64,000 nucleotides of DNA from an uncultured Bacteroidota bacterium (GTDB lineage Bacteria > Bacteroidota > Bacteroidia > Flavobacteriales > Flavobacteriaceae). The translations under genes and the position numbers were made by a program. The stretch is taken from contig CABXUS010000003.1 of assembly GCA_902515405.1 (NCBI GenBank), forward strand, positions 28,596-92,595, given 5' to 3'. The notes below the pieces were generated by a model. The model saw only the letters and a program-made list of their open reading frames with translations, did no database searches and was not told the DNA's origin. Below, in pieces: positions 27,052 through 36,189 of the stretch (positions are counted from its first letter, which is position 1; every line of letters starts with the position of its first letter).

Positions 27052-28793
27052 GATTTTTCAATATTAGAAATTATTTCAACTGCCTTATCGTAATCAACTT
27101 TTAATTCTTTTGGGTTTCCTGGTGTATATCTAGCATATTCACAACTCATTAAAATTTTAATTAAATCATTAACCAAATCATTAGATATATTTTTCTTTGT
27201 AAGCTTGAGCTTTATATTTTCTTTAGAAAAATCAGAGGTTTGAAAATCAAACTTATATTTTAAAAAATTAAATAATGCTTTTTCCAAAGAAATATAAAAA
27301 AGATCGACGTTATCAATATCTTTTTTAGCAATTTCTAAAAATTTATTGGCTAATTTTTTTGCTTTCTCAGATTGTTTTTCTTGATCTGATACTGAATTTT
27401 TTTTGGTTTTTAAATAAATGATAAAGATTATTAATAATACAATTGGGGTAAAGATTATATAATAAATTTTATTATCAATGCTAAAAGATTTATTATTTAT
27501 TTCTGTGAAATCTGAATTTAGTTCTATAAAGTTAAATTGAGCTGAGCTTGATGGAATTTCATTATTTGAGCTAGCAATTTTTTCATTATTATTTGAAATT
27601 ACTGGACCATCGTAAACATCAACAATTTTTTCATCAGTATAAAGAGTTATATATTTTTTTAAAGAGGGGTTAAAAAATGAAAACTTGACACTCGGGATTG
27701 GATATTTACCTTGAAATTGAGGAACAATAGTGTATGTATTTAATATATTTCCGTTCATTCCAGATAATCCAACTTTTACATTTTCAGAGAACTCAGGGTC
27801 GTATTTTTCAAGTGAGGATGGAACAATAAGATCAGGAATTGAAAATAATTTTAAATTACCCGAACCTGAAATCTTAAGCTCTAGTTGAAAAGATTCAGTT
27901 GCTTTTAATTGAGTCTTATTAGAATTTATTGAAATTTCAAAATCTCCCACTGCCCCAGAAAAATCGTCAGGTTTATTAATTGGAAGAGGACTAACATTAA
28001 TGATTCGCTTTTTAGATGAGACCTTTTTTGAGGTTTGGTTGTATATGACATTGCCAAAAAAATCTCTTCTATTTGTTGGTAAATCTATTGATACATCCAG
28101 TGTCATAGGATTAATTTCTAATTTACCTTGTTTCTGTGGATACAATAATGTTTTTTTCCAAGTAACATAGTTATAGCTTTTACCATTTAATGAAGATCTT
28201 TTAATTTCTAATCTTGGTACATCAATTTTTTGAGACCAAAAATTTTTAAACTCTGGCGAATCAACCTCTCCAAGATTTCTAACATTTATTTCAGGGCTAA
28301 AAAATAATTTATATACTATAGAAATTGGTTCATTTAAATATGGATTACTTTTAGATAACTCAGCTACTAACTGAACGTCATCATCTAATAAAGTATCAGA
28401 GCTGTTTGGTGATATAGAGGATTCAACAGCTTCTGTAACTTGAACTTCAACCGGTGAAGTTTTATATATATCACCATCAATTTCTATAGAAGCTTGACCT
28501 ATTCTAAATCTTCCTCTTTTAATAGGAGAAAGGAAATATGTATATGTTTTTGAAAATGTCCTGGTACCATTTATCCAACTATTACTCACTGATTGATTTG
28601 GTCCACCAACAATATTAAAACCATTAAAATTCGGAGGAGAAAAATTGTCTCCGTCCATATTCATTTTAAAATCAACTCTTAAATTTTCATTTAAACCTAA
28701 TTTATTTTTACTAACATTAGCTTCAAACTTTACTTGGGAAAAGATTAAGCTACTAGATAATAATATGAATAATAAAATAATATTGTTTTTCAT
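27048..28793 (-). CDS. batD: BatD: large Ig-like membrane protein
   Basis: 581 aa. Signal peptide (1-20), a long extracytoplasmic beta-rich region with family patterns (RTFSKTYTYFLSPIKRGRF, VTWKKTLLYPQKQGKL), one membrane segment near 453-473 and a cytoplasmic tail of about 105 residues. It is the BatD component associated with the VWA proteins BatA/BatB. Starts 1 nt after the batC stop. Confidence 0.92.
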   Translation of the reverse strand: MKNNIILLFILLSSSLIFSQVKFEANVSKNKLGLNENLRVDFKMNMDGDNFSPPNFNGFNIVGGPNQSVSNSWINGTRTFSKTYTYFLSPIKRGRFRIGQASIEIDGDIYKTSPVEVQVTEAVESSISPNSSDTLLDDDVQLVAELSKSNPYLNEPISIVYKLFFSPEINVRNLGEVDSPEFKNFWSQKIDVPRLEIKRSSLNGKSYNYVTWKKTLLYPQKQGKLEINPMTLDVSIDLPTNRRDFFGNVIYNQTSKKVSSKKRIINVSPLPINKPDDFSGAVGDFEISINSNKTQLKATESFQLELKISGSGNLKLFSIPDLIVPSSLEKYDPEFSENVKVGLSGMNGNILNTYTIVPQFQGKYPIPSVKFSFFNPSLKKYITLYTDEKIVDVYDGPVISNNNEKIASSNNEIPSSSAQFNFIELNSDFTEINNKSFSIDNKIYYIIFTPIVLLIIFIIYLKTKKNSVSDQEKQSEKAKKLANKFLEIAKKDIDNVDLFYISLEKALFNFLKYKFDFQTSDFSKENIKLKLTKKNISNDLVNDLIKILMSCEYARYTPGNPKELKVDYDKAVEIISNIEKS

Positions 28794-28794
28794 T

Positions 28795-29523
28795 TTACCA
28801 GTCTTTCTTGTTAGGTTTTGGGTTTCCTTTGAATTTTTTCTTATTAACCTTATCCTGAACTTTTTTCTCCTCTTTACTCATTGCTTCTAAAATACTTTTC
28901 AATTGTTGAGGTGAAATTTGTTTTTGGGATGGGTTATTTTTTGGTTTTGATTTATCATCTTGTTTTTGCTTATTCTCATCTTTATCATCCTCATTTTTTT
29001 TATCCTGATCCTTGTTATCCTTGTTATCCTTTTTATCCTTGTTGTCCTTTTTATCTTTATTCTTATCGTTTTTATTCTTTTGATTTTTTAAAAGTTCCTT
29101 TGCCAAAACATAATTATATCTTGTTTCTTCATCATCAGGATTATTGAGTAACGCTTTTTTAAAGTTATCTACGGCTCCTTGATAATTTTTATCTTTCATA
29201 AATGTATTACCTAAATTATGGAATGCTTTATGTAAATCTTCTTTGCTATTTAGCTTTGCTAAAGATTGATTATAATTAAATCTAGCTTCATTTGATAAAT
29301 TATTTTTGTATAAAGAATTTCCCAAGTTATATGGTGCTTGATAGTTTAATGAATCAATTGAATATGCTTTTCTATAATTATATTCTGCACTTGAATACTT
29401 ATCTTTTTGAAACTCAATATTTCCATCAAAAACTAAATTATTTGAATTTTTCTGATTTTCATCTTGAGCAAAGATTAATCCAGAAAAAAATAATATAATT
29501 AAAAAAATTTTATTCATTTTCAT
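28795..29523 (-). CDS. batC: BatC: TPR protein with Asp/Lys/Asn repeat tail
   Basis: Annotated from ATG 29523 (242 aa); a second ATG lies two codons later. A farther upstream in-frame ATG at 29580 would overlap batB by 71 nt and displace the signal peptide MNKIFLIILFFSGLIFAQD, so it was not used. Three TPR-like repeats (about 28-130) are followed by a low-complexity run of DNK/DKK triplets and a Lys-rich end. TPR proteins of Bat operons scaffold the BatA/B VWA proteins. Start choice overlaps batB by 14 nt. Confidence 0.88.
   Translation of the reverse strand: MKMNKIFLIILFFSGLIFAQDENQKNSNNLVFDGNIEFQKDKYSSAEYNYRKAYSIDSLNYQAPYNLGNSLYKNNLSNEARFNYNQSLAKLNSKEDLHKAFHNLGNTFMKDKNYQGAVDNFKKALLNNPDDEETRYNYVLAKELLKNQKNKNDKNKDKKDNKDKKDNKDNKDQDKKNEDDKDENKQKQDDKSKPKNNPSQKQISPQQLKSILEAMSKEEKKVQDKVNKKKFKGNPKPNKKDW
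29010..29054 (-). repeat. Five 9-bp tandem units inside batC
   Basis: Plus-strand units CCTTGTTAT, CCTTGTTAT, CCTTTTTAT, CCTTGTTGT and CCTTTTTAT run without gaps. On the coding strand they encode DNK/DKK triplets of the BatC acidic-basic tail. Unit length is a multiple of three, so slippage would change tail length but not frame. Confidence 0.85.
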
Positions 29524-30547
29524 TAAATAAGTTAAGTTTTTTAATCCATTTAGTTTTTTTATTAAAAATAACTGAGTCAAGTAAAATTAGTAATAATCCG
29601 AGACCAATAAACCATTGAAATTGATCTTTAAAGGATACAAATTGTTTTGATTCAAATTCTTTTTTATCCATTTCTTTAAGCTCATTAATTACCTCATCCA
29701 CAACGTATGCTGTGTTATCGCCTTTAATGTATTTTCCATCTGACTGTTGAGCTATTTTTTGAAGCAAATTTTCATCTAGTCTTGTAATTACAACTTCGCC
29801 GTTTTCATCTTTTTTATATGACTTTACTATATTATTTTCTTTAATAGGAATTGGTGCTCCTTTAATAGAGCCCAATCCAACAGAAAAAATTGTTATTCCA
29901 CTTTCATTAATTGTAGAATTTAATTGATCTTCTTTGTATTCATGATCCTCTCCATCAGAAAGTATACACAATACTCTATTAGTTTGGTTATCGTCATCAA
30001 AAAAACCTCTGGACAACTCAATAGCTTCAAATATTGAAGTTCCTTGAGATGATAACATATCTGTATTTAAACTTTCCAAAAACATTTTTGCTGATGAAAA
30101 ATCAGTTGTTATTGGCAAAACAGGTATAGCTGTTGATGCATATGCAATTATACCCACTCTGTCTGATCCAAGTTTATTAAATATTTCTGATACTAATCTT
30201 TTAGCTTTAAAAATTCTGTTTGGTGCAATATCCTCAGCAAGCATACTTTTAGAGACATCTACAGCAAAGACAATATCAACTCCTTCTCTTTTTACAGTTT
30301 GTAATTCTGTCCCAATTTTTGGATTAACCAGTCCGATTACTAAGAAAGTTATTACAAATAAAATTATTGATGTCTTTAAATATGATTTAGAATGCGAAAA
30401 ATCAGGACTTAAAAATTTAAATGTTTCTTTATTAAAATATTTATTTATTATTTTTTTTTGCCATAATTTATTATAAATAAAAACTAAAATAATTACAGGA
30501 ATTAAAAGTAGGATATAAAAATAAAATGTTTCTTCTAGCTGATACAT
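29510..30547 (-). CDS. batB: BatB: VWA-domain membrane protein
   Basis: 345 aa. Two membrane segments near the N-terminus (about 9-27 and 58-77), VWA domain about 90-295, and a C-terminal membrane segment (about 312-330). MIDAS residues are in DVSKSMLAEDIAPNR (DxSxS). The membrane topology places the VWA domain in the periplasm or cytoplasm depending on the first pair; in the family it is periplasmic. Its ATG shares its A with the batA stop (TAATG at 30547). Confidence 0.93.
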   Translation of the reverse strand: MYQLEETFYFYILLLIPVIILVFIYNKLWQKKIINKYFNKETFKFLSPDFSHSKSYLKTSIILFVITFLVIGLVNPKIGTELQTVKREGVDIVFAVDVSKSMLAEDIAPNRIFKAKRLVSEIFNKLGSDRVGIIAYASTAIPVLPITTDFSSAKMFLESLNTDMLSSQGTSIFEAIELSRGFFDDDNQTNRVLCILSDGEDHEYKEDQLNSTINESGITIFSVGLGSIKGAPIPIKENNIVKSYKKDENGEVVITRLDENLLQKIAQQSDGKYIKGDNTAYVVDEVINELKEMDKKEFESKQFVSFKDQFQWFIGLGLLLILLDSVIFNKKTKWIKKLNLFNENE

Positions 30548-31542
30548 TAAACTAAACTTTTAAAGATTAATTTTCTTAAAGTAAACTCAACAAAAATTAA
30601 GCCTAATGAAATTAAAATAAAAAACCTATATTTTTCTTCAGCATCTGAATATCTAATTTCTTCAACATCTGTTTTTTCTAATTTATTTATTTCATTGTAT
30701 ATATCTTGTAAGCTCTCATTATTTGTTGCTCTAAAATAGAGTCCCCCTGTCTTTGAAGCTATCGATTCGAGAAGCTCCTCATCAATTTCTACCTTGGTCA
30801 TTCCAAATCTAAATGATCCATCAGGATTTAAGGCAATTGGGGCTAAGGCATTAGCATTTGATCCTAAACCTATAGTATAGGTTTTAATTCCATAATTTGC
30901 AGCTAAATCAGCAGCAGTTGAAGGGTCAATAAATCCTGAATTATTAACTCCATCCGTAAGTAGAATAATTACTTTACTCTTAGCTTTACTTTCTTTAAGC
31001 CTGTTTACAGATGTTGCTAAGCCCATACCAATAGCCGTTCCATCTTGAATAATTCCATCAAAAACAATATCATTGAGAGATTTGATTATGATAGATTTAT
31101 CGGATGTCACAGGCGTTTTTGTATAACTCTCTCCAGCATATATAACTAAACCTATTCTATCATTCTGTCTATCATTGATGAATTCTGCTGCAACAGTTTT
31201 TAAAGCTTCTAACCTGTTTGGTTTTAAATCCTGAGCTAACATACTAGATGATATATCTACCGCGATTACTATGTCAATTCCACTACTTGTTTTAGTTCTT
31301 ACGGAATTACTAATTTCTTGTGGTCTAGATAATGCAATAATTAATAAAGAAATTATCGCCAATCTTAAGATATCTAAAAAAGGGTATATTTTGGATTTGA
31401 GTCCATAATTGAAATCATCTGTGGATGAAATTTTGAATGAGTTTGTTCTATTAATATTCGATTTATAAAAATAAAATGCTAATAATGGAACTAAAATTAA
31501 TAGCCATAATAACTCAGGATTATTAAATTCTATATTGTTCAT
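30547..31542 (-). CDS. batA: BatA: VWA-domain membrane protein
   Basis: 331 aa, paralogous to BatB. Membrane segments at about 10-26 and 55-72, VWA with MIDAS DISSSMLAQDLKPNR from about 95, C-terminal membrane segment at about 307-325. The LTDGVNNSG strand supplies the distal metal-site aspartate. Overlaps the upstream 517-aa gene by 4 nt and is TAATG-coupled to batB. Confidence 0.93.
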   Translation of the reverse strand: MNNIEFNNPELLWLLILVPLLAFYFYKSNINRTNSFKISSTDDFNYGLKSKIYPFLDILRLAIISLLIIALSRPQEISNSVRTKTSSGIDIVIAVDISSSMLAQDLKPNRLEALKTVAAEFINDRQNDRIGLVIYAGESYTKTPVTSDKSIIIKSLNDIVFDGIIQDGTAIGMGLATSVNRLKESKAKSKVIILLTDGVNNSGFIDPSTAADLAANYGIKTYTIGLGSNANALAPIALNPDGSFRFGMTKVEIDEELLESIASKTGGLYFRATNNESLQDIYNEINKLEKTDVEEIRYSDAEEKYRFFILISLGLIFVEFTLRKLIFKSLV

Positions 31543-33092
31543 TTCCTAATAAATTTTATAGAGTTAATAATTCGATCTGTTACTAATTGAAGATCTTTAT
31601 TTTGTCTTTTATGAATAATTTCAAGCTTTATTGAAAGTTTTTCAATTACAAAAAGTATAGTGGAATAATCTTTTTTTTCATTTTTATTATTATCATCAAA
31701 GGATCCAAATATTTTAATCCCCTGATCTCCATCAACTGTTTTGTATTCCTCATTTTTTGTAATGACATTTATATAATTTCTTTCTTTAAAATTATTTATT
31801 AAATCATTGATAGGATCAGAATTTTCATTTAGAGGCTGAGTAATTAAGTTAATTTCAAGACTATTATTTTTTGTAGAATAAGTTAATTTATTTAACGAAG
31901 AGTCATTAGATCTAAATAAAACATCAGGAGAGTCAAGTTTTAAATTTTTATCAGTATAAGTACTTGTAACCCAATCTTTATTTAGCAACTTTTTATCAGC
32001 ATCTAAAATAAAAAATGAAGAAATATTTGGTGCTCCAAATAAAACAATTACTGAAAAAGTTAAGCTGATAATTAATGTAATAATTGAAACAACTGAATAT
32101 TTAATCTTACGTTTTTTAATCATTTGATTAAATTTCATTTCAGCAATTCTCTTCTGTTCCTTTTCTTTTTCAATATTATTAGGGATAGATTTTTTAGTAT
32201 TAACAATAAATGATTTTAAAAACTTATTATCATCATACGCTACACCATCCTTGGGCGAGAACTTAGCGAATTTTACCAAGTCTGAATTACTCAAGACATT
32301 CTTAAAATTTTCAATTAATTCATCTGAAATATTTATTTTTTTTGATTTTTTTAGAAGTTGAATTTTATCAATTAGCTGCGATGAAGTACTCTCTGAAGCA
32401 GAAATTTCAATATCTCTTTCCAAATAATTCTTAGCAATTTGTGTTAATTTGGAGTAAAATAATTTATAATCTTCTTGATTTTTAAAAGATTCATTCTCTA
32501 ACTCTACTAACTCATCAATTGCATTTTCAAATGGGGTTTTATATATACTTTTATCAAACTTGTGATTTTTAAATTTTTTAAATAATAAATAAATAGCTAG
32601 AAGCCCAAGTAATAATATTAAAAAAGAAAGTAAATATTTTGAAAATGGAATTCTTTTCTCATTATTTAAAATTATTTCTTTTATATCAAAAAACTTTTTA
32701 GAAACAGTATCAACTTTTATAGTTCTAACATCAATCAAAATTGAATCAGTTAAATATTTTTTTCCATTAAATAAAATTTGCTGAGGTTTAATTACAAAAG
32801 ATCCCTCATCAAAATTTGTAAGTTTAAAGCTTTTATTTAAAGATTTCTTTCCCTTAAAAAAAACAGTATCAATAGCGAATTCATCTGCAACTTCAAATGG
32901 ACTAAACTGAAAATTCTCAGGAAAAACAATTTGATTTATATTATCTGACTCTGCTTTAATTGAATATTTAAATTGTTGTCCTACTTTAATTTCAGTTGAG
33001 TCTACAGATGATGAAACAATGATAATATCCTGCTGAGTAAAACCACTTTGGATTATAAAAAATATTAGAATTATTTGAACAAGTTTATCCAC
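31539..33092 (-). CDS. Two-TM Bat-operon protein with BatD-like N-terminus and a second extracytoplasmic domain
   Basis: 517 aa. Signal peptide (1-19), a BatD-like beta domain to about 140, TM1 at about 152-172, a helical cytoplasmic domain (about 175-330, with the sequence LTQIAKNYLERDIEI also seen in DUF4381-like proteins), TM2 at about 336-357, then a second extracytoplasmic domain of about 155 residues. Bat operons usually have a short gene at this place; the added TM2 and C-terminal domain are the odd part. That domain has no recognised family. Overlaps the DUF58 gene by 8 nt and batA by 4 nt. Confidence 0.8.
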   Translation of the reverse strand: MDKLVQIILIFFIIQSGFTQQDIIIVSSSVDSTEIKVGQQFKYSIKAESDNINQIVFPENFQFSPFEVADEFAIDTVFFKGKKSLNKSFKLTNFDEGSFVIKPQQILFNGKKYLTDSILIDVRTIKVDTVSKKFFDIKEIILNNEKRIPFSKYLLSFLILLLGLLAIYLLFKKFKNHKFDKSIYKTPFENAIDELVELENESFKNQEDYKLFYSKLTQIAKNYLERDIEISASESTSSQLIDKIQLLKKSKKINISDELIENFKNVLSNSDLVKFAKFSPKDGVAYDDNKFLKSFIVNTKKSIPNNIEKEKEQKRIAEMKFNQMIKKRKIKYSVVSIITLIISLTFSVIVLFGAPNISSFFILDADKKLLNKDWVTSTYTDKNLKLDSPDVLFRSNDSSLNKLTYSTKNNSLEINLITQPLNENSDPINDLINNFKERNYINVITKNEEYKTVDGDQGIKIFGSFDDNNKNEKKDYSTILFVIEKLSIKLEIIHKRQNKDLQLVTDRIINSIKFIRK

Positions 33093-33951
33093 GATTTTTA
33101 AAATAGCCTAATAATAATTTAACATAGCTTTGATCAGTTCTACAATTAATTGTTCCAGATCCATTTCTTTTGAATAAATCTTCAAAATTCTTTTTTCTTC
33201 CTAAACATTTAGCTTTATAGTCAGTCCTTATTTTTTTTGATGAAGTATCTATATATTTTAATTCAAATGATTCTTGATCCAACATTGGAACAAATCCAAT
33301 ATTAGGAATATCTTCTTCAAATCTGTCAAAAATTCTAATCCCCGTTATATCATGCTTTTTACTTGCTATTGATAAAGATTTAGAATAATCATTGGAATTA
33401 AAATCAGAAATTATAAATGCTATCGATTTCTTTGTTACAATATTTGAAAAAAACTTTAAGGCTACTGAAATATCAGTTTTTAAGCTTGCGGGCTTAAATT
33501 CTATCAATTCTCTAATGATTCTTAAAATATGTGATTTTCCTTTACTTGGGGGAATAAATAATTCAATTTGATCAGAGAATAATATCAATCCTACTTTATC
33601 ATTATTTTGAATTGCAGAAAAAGCTAATGTTGCAGAAATTTCAGTAACAATCTCTTTTTTAAGTTGAGAATCTGTTCCAAAATATTTTGAGCCACTAATA
33701 TCAATAATTAACATTAGAGTAAGCTCTCTCTCCTCTTCAAAAACTTTGATAAAAGGTTGGTTGTATCTTGCCGTAACATTCCAATCAATTGTCCTAACAT
33801 CATCCCCAAATTCATATCCTCTAACCTCACTAAAAGTCATTCCTCTCCCCTTAAAGGCACTATGATACTCTCCTCCAAATAAATTATTTGAAAGTCTTTT
33901 AGTTTTTATTTCAACTTTTCTAACTTTTTTTAAAAGATCTTTAGCGTCCAA
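33085..33951 (-). CDS. DUF58 (VWA-like) protein of the Bat operon
   Basis: 288 aa, soluble. DUF58 signature in DVRTIDWNVTARYNQPFIK near residue 50, then a VWA-like core with DISGS as the metal-site remnant and a FIISDFNS strand. These proteins are the usual partners of MoxR AAA ATPases. Eleven nt separate it from moxR upstream. Confidence 0.94.
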   Translation of the reverse strand: MDAKDLLKKVRKVEIKTKRLSNNLFGGEYHSAFKGRGMTFSEVRGYEFGDDVRTIDWNVTARYNQPFIKVFEEERELTLMLIIDISGSKYFGTDSQLKKEIVTEISATLAFSAIQNNDKVGLILFSDQIELFIPPSKGKSHILRIIRELIEFKPASLKTDISVALKFFSNIVTKKSIAFIISDFNSNDYSKSLSIASKKHDITGIRIFDRFEEDIPNIGFVPMLDQESFELKYIDTSSKKIRTDYKAKCLGRKKNFEDLFKRNGSGTINCRTDQSYVKLLLGYFKNRG

Positions 33952-33962
33952 AATAAAAACTT

Positions 33963-34961
33963 TTAAGGGACTTCAACAGAGTTAACAATCTTACTGATTA
34001 CATCTTCAGATGTTACATTCTCTGCTTCCGCTTCATAAGTTAACCCTATTCTATGTCTTAAAACATCATGAATAACAGCACGAATGTCTTCAGGTATAAC
34101 ATAACCTCTTCTTTGAATAAAAGCATTGCATTTTGCTGCTAAAGCTAAGTTTATACTACCTCTTGGAGATGATCCAAATCCAATTAGTGGTTTTAAATCT
34201 GATAGGTTGTTTTTTTCAGGAAATCTTGTAGCAAAAATTAATTTTAAAATATATTTTTCAATTTTTTCATCCATATACACTTCTTTAACAGATTCTTGTG
34301 CTTTGGCAATTTCTTTTATTGAAACAACTTGTTTTACCTTTTCAAATGAGTCATTGATATTAGCTCTAATTATCTGCTGCTCATCCTCAAATTCAGGATA
34401 TGAAATGACACATTTTAACATGAATCTATCCATTTGAGCTTCCGGAAGAGGATAAGTTCCTTCCTGTTCTATTGGGTTTTGTGTAGCCATAACCAAGAAA
34501 GGTAATTGCAACTTGAAAGTTGTATCACCAATTGTAACTTGTTTTTCTTGCATAGCTTCAAGTAATGCTGATTGAACTTTTGCAGGAGCTCTATTTATCT
34601 CATCAGCTAAAACAAAATTTGCAAAAACAGGTCCTTTTTTAATTGAAAAATCATTTTCCTTCATGTTATAGATCATTGTTCCAATAACATCAGCAGGAAG
34701 TAAATCAGGAGTAAACTGAATTCTACTAAAAGAACCTTTTACAGCTTGACTTAAGGTGTTAATAGCTAATGTTTTAGCAAGTCCAGGTACACCTTCAAGA
34801 AGGATATGACCTCTTCCAAGCAGTCCAATTAATAATCTTTCGATCATATATTTTTGACCTACAATTACTTTATTAACCTCTGGAATTAATAGATCAATAA
34901 ATGAACTTTCTTTTTTTATTTTTTCATTTATTGCATTAATATCAATTTTACTCTTATCCAT
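33963..34961 (-). CDS. moxR: MoxR-family AAA+ ATPase
   Basis: 332 aa. Walker A GVPGLAKT (about 56-63), Walker B LADEINRAP, sensor region ATQNPIEQEGTYPLPEAQMDRF, and the MoxR C-terminal lid. First gene of the eight-gene Bat operon; MoxR proteins act as chaperones that load metal or assemble VWA-protein complexes. Three TTAAATAATG-type units lie 44-73 nt upstream of its start. Confidence 0.96.
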   Translation of the reverse strand: MDKSKIDINAINEKIKKESSFIDLLIPEVNKVIVGQKYMIERLLIGLLGRGHILLEGVPGLAKTLAINTLSQAVKGSFSRIQFTPDLLPADVIGTMIYNMKENDFSIKKGPVFANFVLADEINRAPAKVQSALLEAMQEKQVTIGDTTFKLQLPFLVMATQNPIEQEGTYPLPEAQMDRFMLKCVISYPEFEDEQQIIRANINDSFEKVKQVVSIKEIAKAQESVKEVYMDEKIEKYILKLIFATRFPEKNNLSDLKPLIGFGSSPRGSINLALAAKCNAFIQRRGYVIPEDIRAVIHDVLRHRIGLTYEAEAENVTSEDVISKIVNSVEVP

Positions 34962-35004
34962 AATTATAATTTTTAAGGGGAAGCAATACTATTAAAAATT
35001 CTTA

Positions 35005-35034
35005 TTAAATAATGTTAAATAATGGTTAAATAAG
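35005..35034 (-). promoter_or_regulatory. Iterated TTAAATAATG units upstream of moxR
   Basis: On the plus strand TTAAATAATG occurs at 35005-35014 and 35015-35024, then TTAAATAAG at 35026-35034. The 10-11 nt period equals one helical turn. A -7-like TAGTATTG lies 13 nt further toward moxR (34991-34984). The layout suggests an activator or repressor binding tandem sites to control the Bat operon. Confidence 0.45.
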
Positions 35035-35047
35035 ATATAATCAAAAA

Positions 35048-35623
35048 TCAATTATATAGATTGCTATCGGATATAAATTTATAAATTTCATCTGGAATAA
35101 GATGAGAATATTTTTTATTTTTCCTTATAATATTTCTTATTTTACTTGAGGATACTTCCATTAGAGGAGCATTTGAAAAAATAACTGCTTGATGACTTTT
35201 TAAGGTTGAATTAGCAGATTTTTCAGTATTTCTAGGATAAACATATAGTTTTTCTTTTAAAATTTTTTTATAATTCTTCCAATTTTCTAAACCAACAAGA
35301 TTATCTTCACCCATAATTATACTAAAATTATGATCAGGGTAATTCTTTTTTAATTCTACCAAAGTGTCTGCAGTGTAATTTGGCTTTGGTAGTTTATATT
35401 CAATATCACAAACTTCAAAATTTTTATGTATCGTACAATATTTTTTTGTCATTTCTAAACGAATATTTTGATCTGTTAAGTTTTCATTTACTTTATCTGG
35501 ATTTAAGGGTGTTATCACAAACCAAACTTGATGAAAATATTTTTCCAAAAAATACTTAGCTATTTTTTCATGACCAACATGTATAGGATCAAAAGTCCCA
35601 AAAAACAAACCTATTTTCTTCAT
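35048..35623 (-). CDS. nadD: Nicotinate-nucleotide adenylyltransferase
   Basis: 191 aa. Adenylates nicotinate mononucleotide in NAD synthesis. Nucleotidyltransferase motif GTFDPIHVGH at 9-18 and the C-terminal SSSKIRNIIR, corresponding to the ISSTxIR motif. TAATG-coupled to gmk at 35623. Confidence 0.95.
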   Translation of the reverse strand: MKKIGLFFGTFDPIHVGHEKIAKYFLEKYFHQVWFVITPLNPDKVNENLTDQNIRLEMTKKYCTIHKNFEVCDIEYKLPKPNYTADTLVELKKNYPDHNFSIIMGEDNLVGLENWKNYKKILKEKLYVYPRNTEKSANSTLKSHQAVIFSNAPLMEVSSSKIRNIIRKNKKYSHLIPDEIYKFISDSNLYN

Positions 35624-36189
35624 TAATTATTTAAAAAAATATCAACAGTTTTAAAAATATCTCTTTTTGCAAAATCTAAGTCATCATTAATTATTGAGGT
35701 ATCAAAATTATCAATCATGTCCATTTCATTTCTTGCTTTGCTTAAGCGTTCTTTCAAACTAGTTTTACTATCCTTTCCTCTTTTGATTAATCTATTTTCT
35801 AAAACCTCTATGCTCCCAGGATTAATGAAAATTGAAATTGACTTTTTTGAAAAATATTTTTTTAGGCTAATTGCTCCAATAACATCAACATCAAAAATTA
35901 TATTATGATTTTTAATTAATTTTTCTACTTCTGATTTTAATGTACCATAGAATATATTATCATAAACCTTTTCATATTCAATAAAGCTGTCATTATCAAT
36001 TTTATTTTTAAAACTTTCAATACTAATAAAGTGATAATCAGTTCCGTTTTCTTCATTAACTCTTTTTTTTCTAGTAGTTGCTGAAACAGAAAACTTTAGA
36101 TTAAGTTTCTTTATAGAAAGAAGGTGTTTAGCTAATGTAGTTTTACCACTTCCAGAAGGTGCACATAATATTACAACTTTTCCTGACAT
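35623..36189 (-). CDS. gmk: Guanylate kinase
   Basis: 188 aa. P-loop APSGSGKTT at 10-18; GMP-binding residues in TTRKKRVNEENGTDYHF and FIEYEKVYDNIFYGT. Converts GMP to GDP. The gene is joined to yicC and nadD by TAATG junctions on both sides, the widespread yicC-gmk arrangement extended by nadD. Confidence 0.96.
   Translation of the reverse strand: MSGKVVILCAPSGSGKTTLAKHLLSIKKLNLKFSVSATTRKKRVNEENGTDYHFISIESFKNKIDNDSFIEYEKVYDNIFYGTLKSEVEKLIKNHNIIFDVDVIGAISLKKYFSKKSISIFINPGSIEVLENRLIKRGKDSKTSLKERLSKARNEMDMIDNFDTSIINDDLDFAKRDIFKTVDIFLNN

Noticed and set aside
28881..29147. 88-codon plus-strand frame opposite batC, rich in Tyr-Pro-Cys
   Set aside because: Produced by the 9-bp repeats of batC read on the opposite strand; no start context or homology expected.
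29524..29580. Longer BatC start at 29580
   Set aside because: Would overlap batB by 71 nt and bury the signal peptide.
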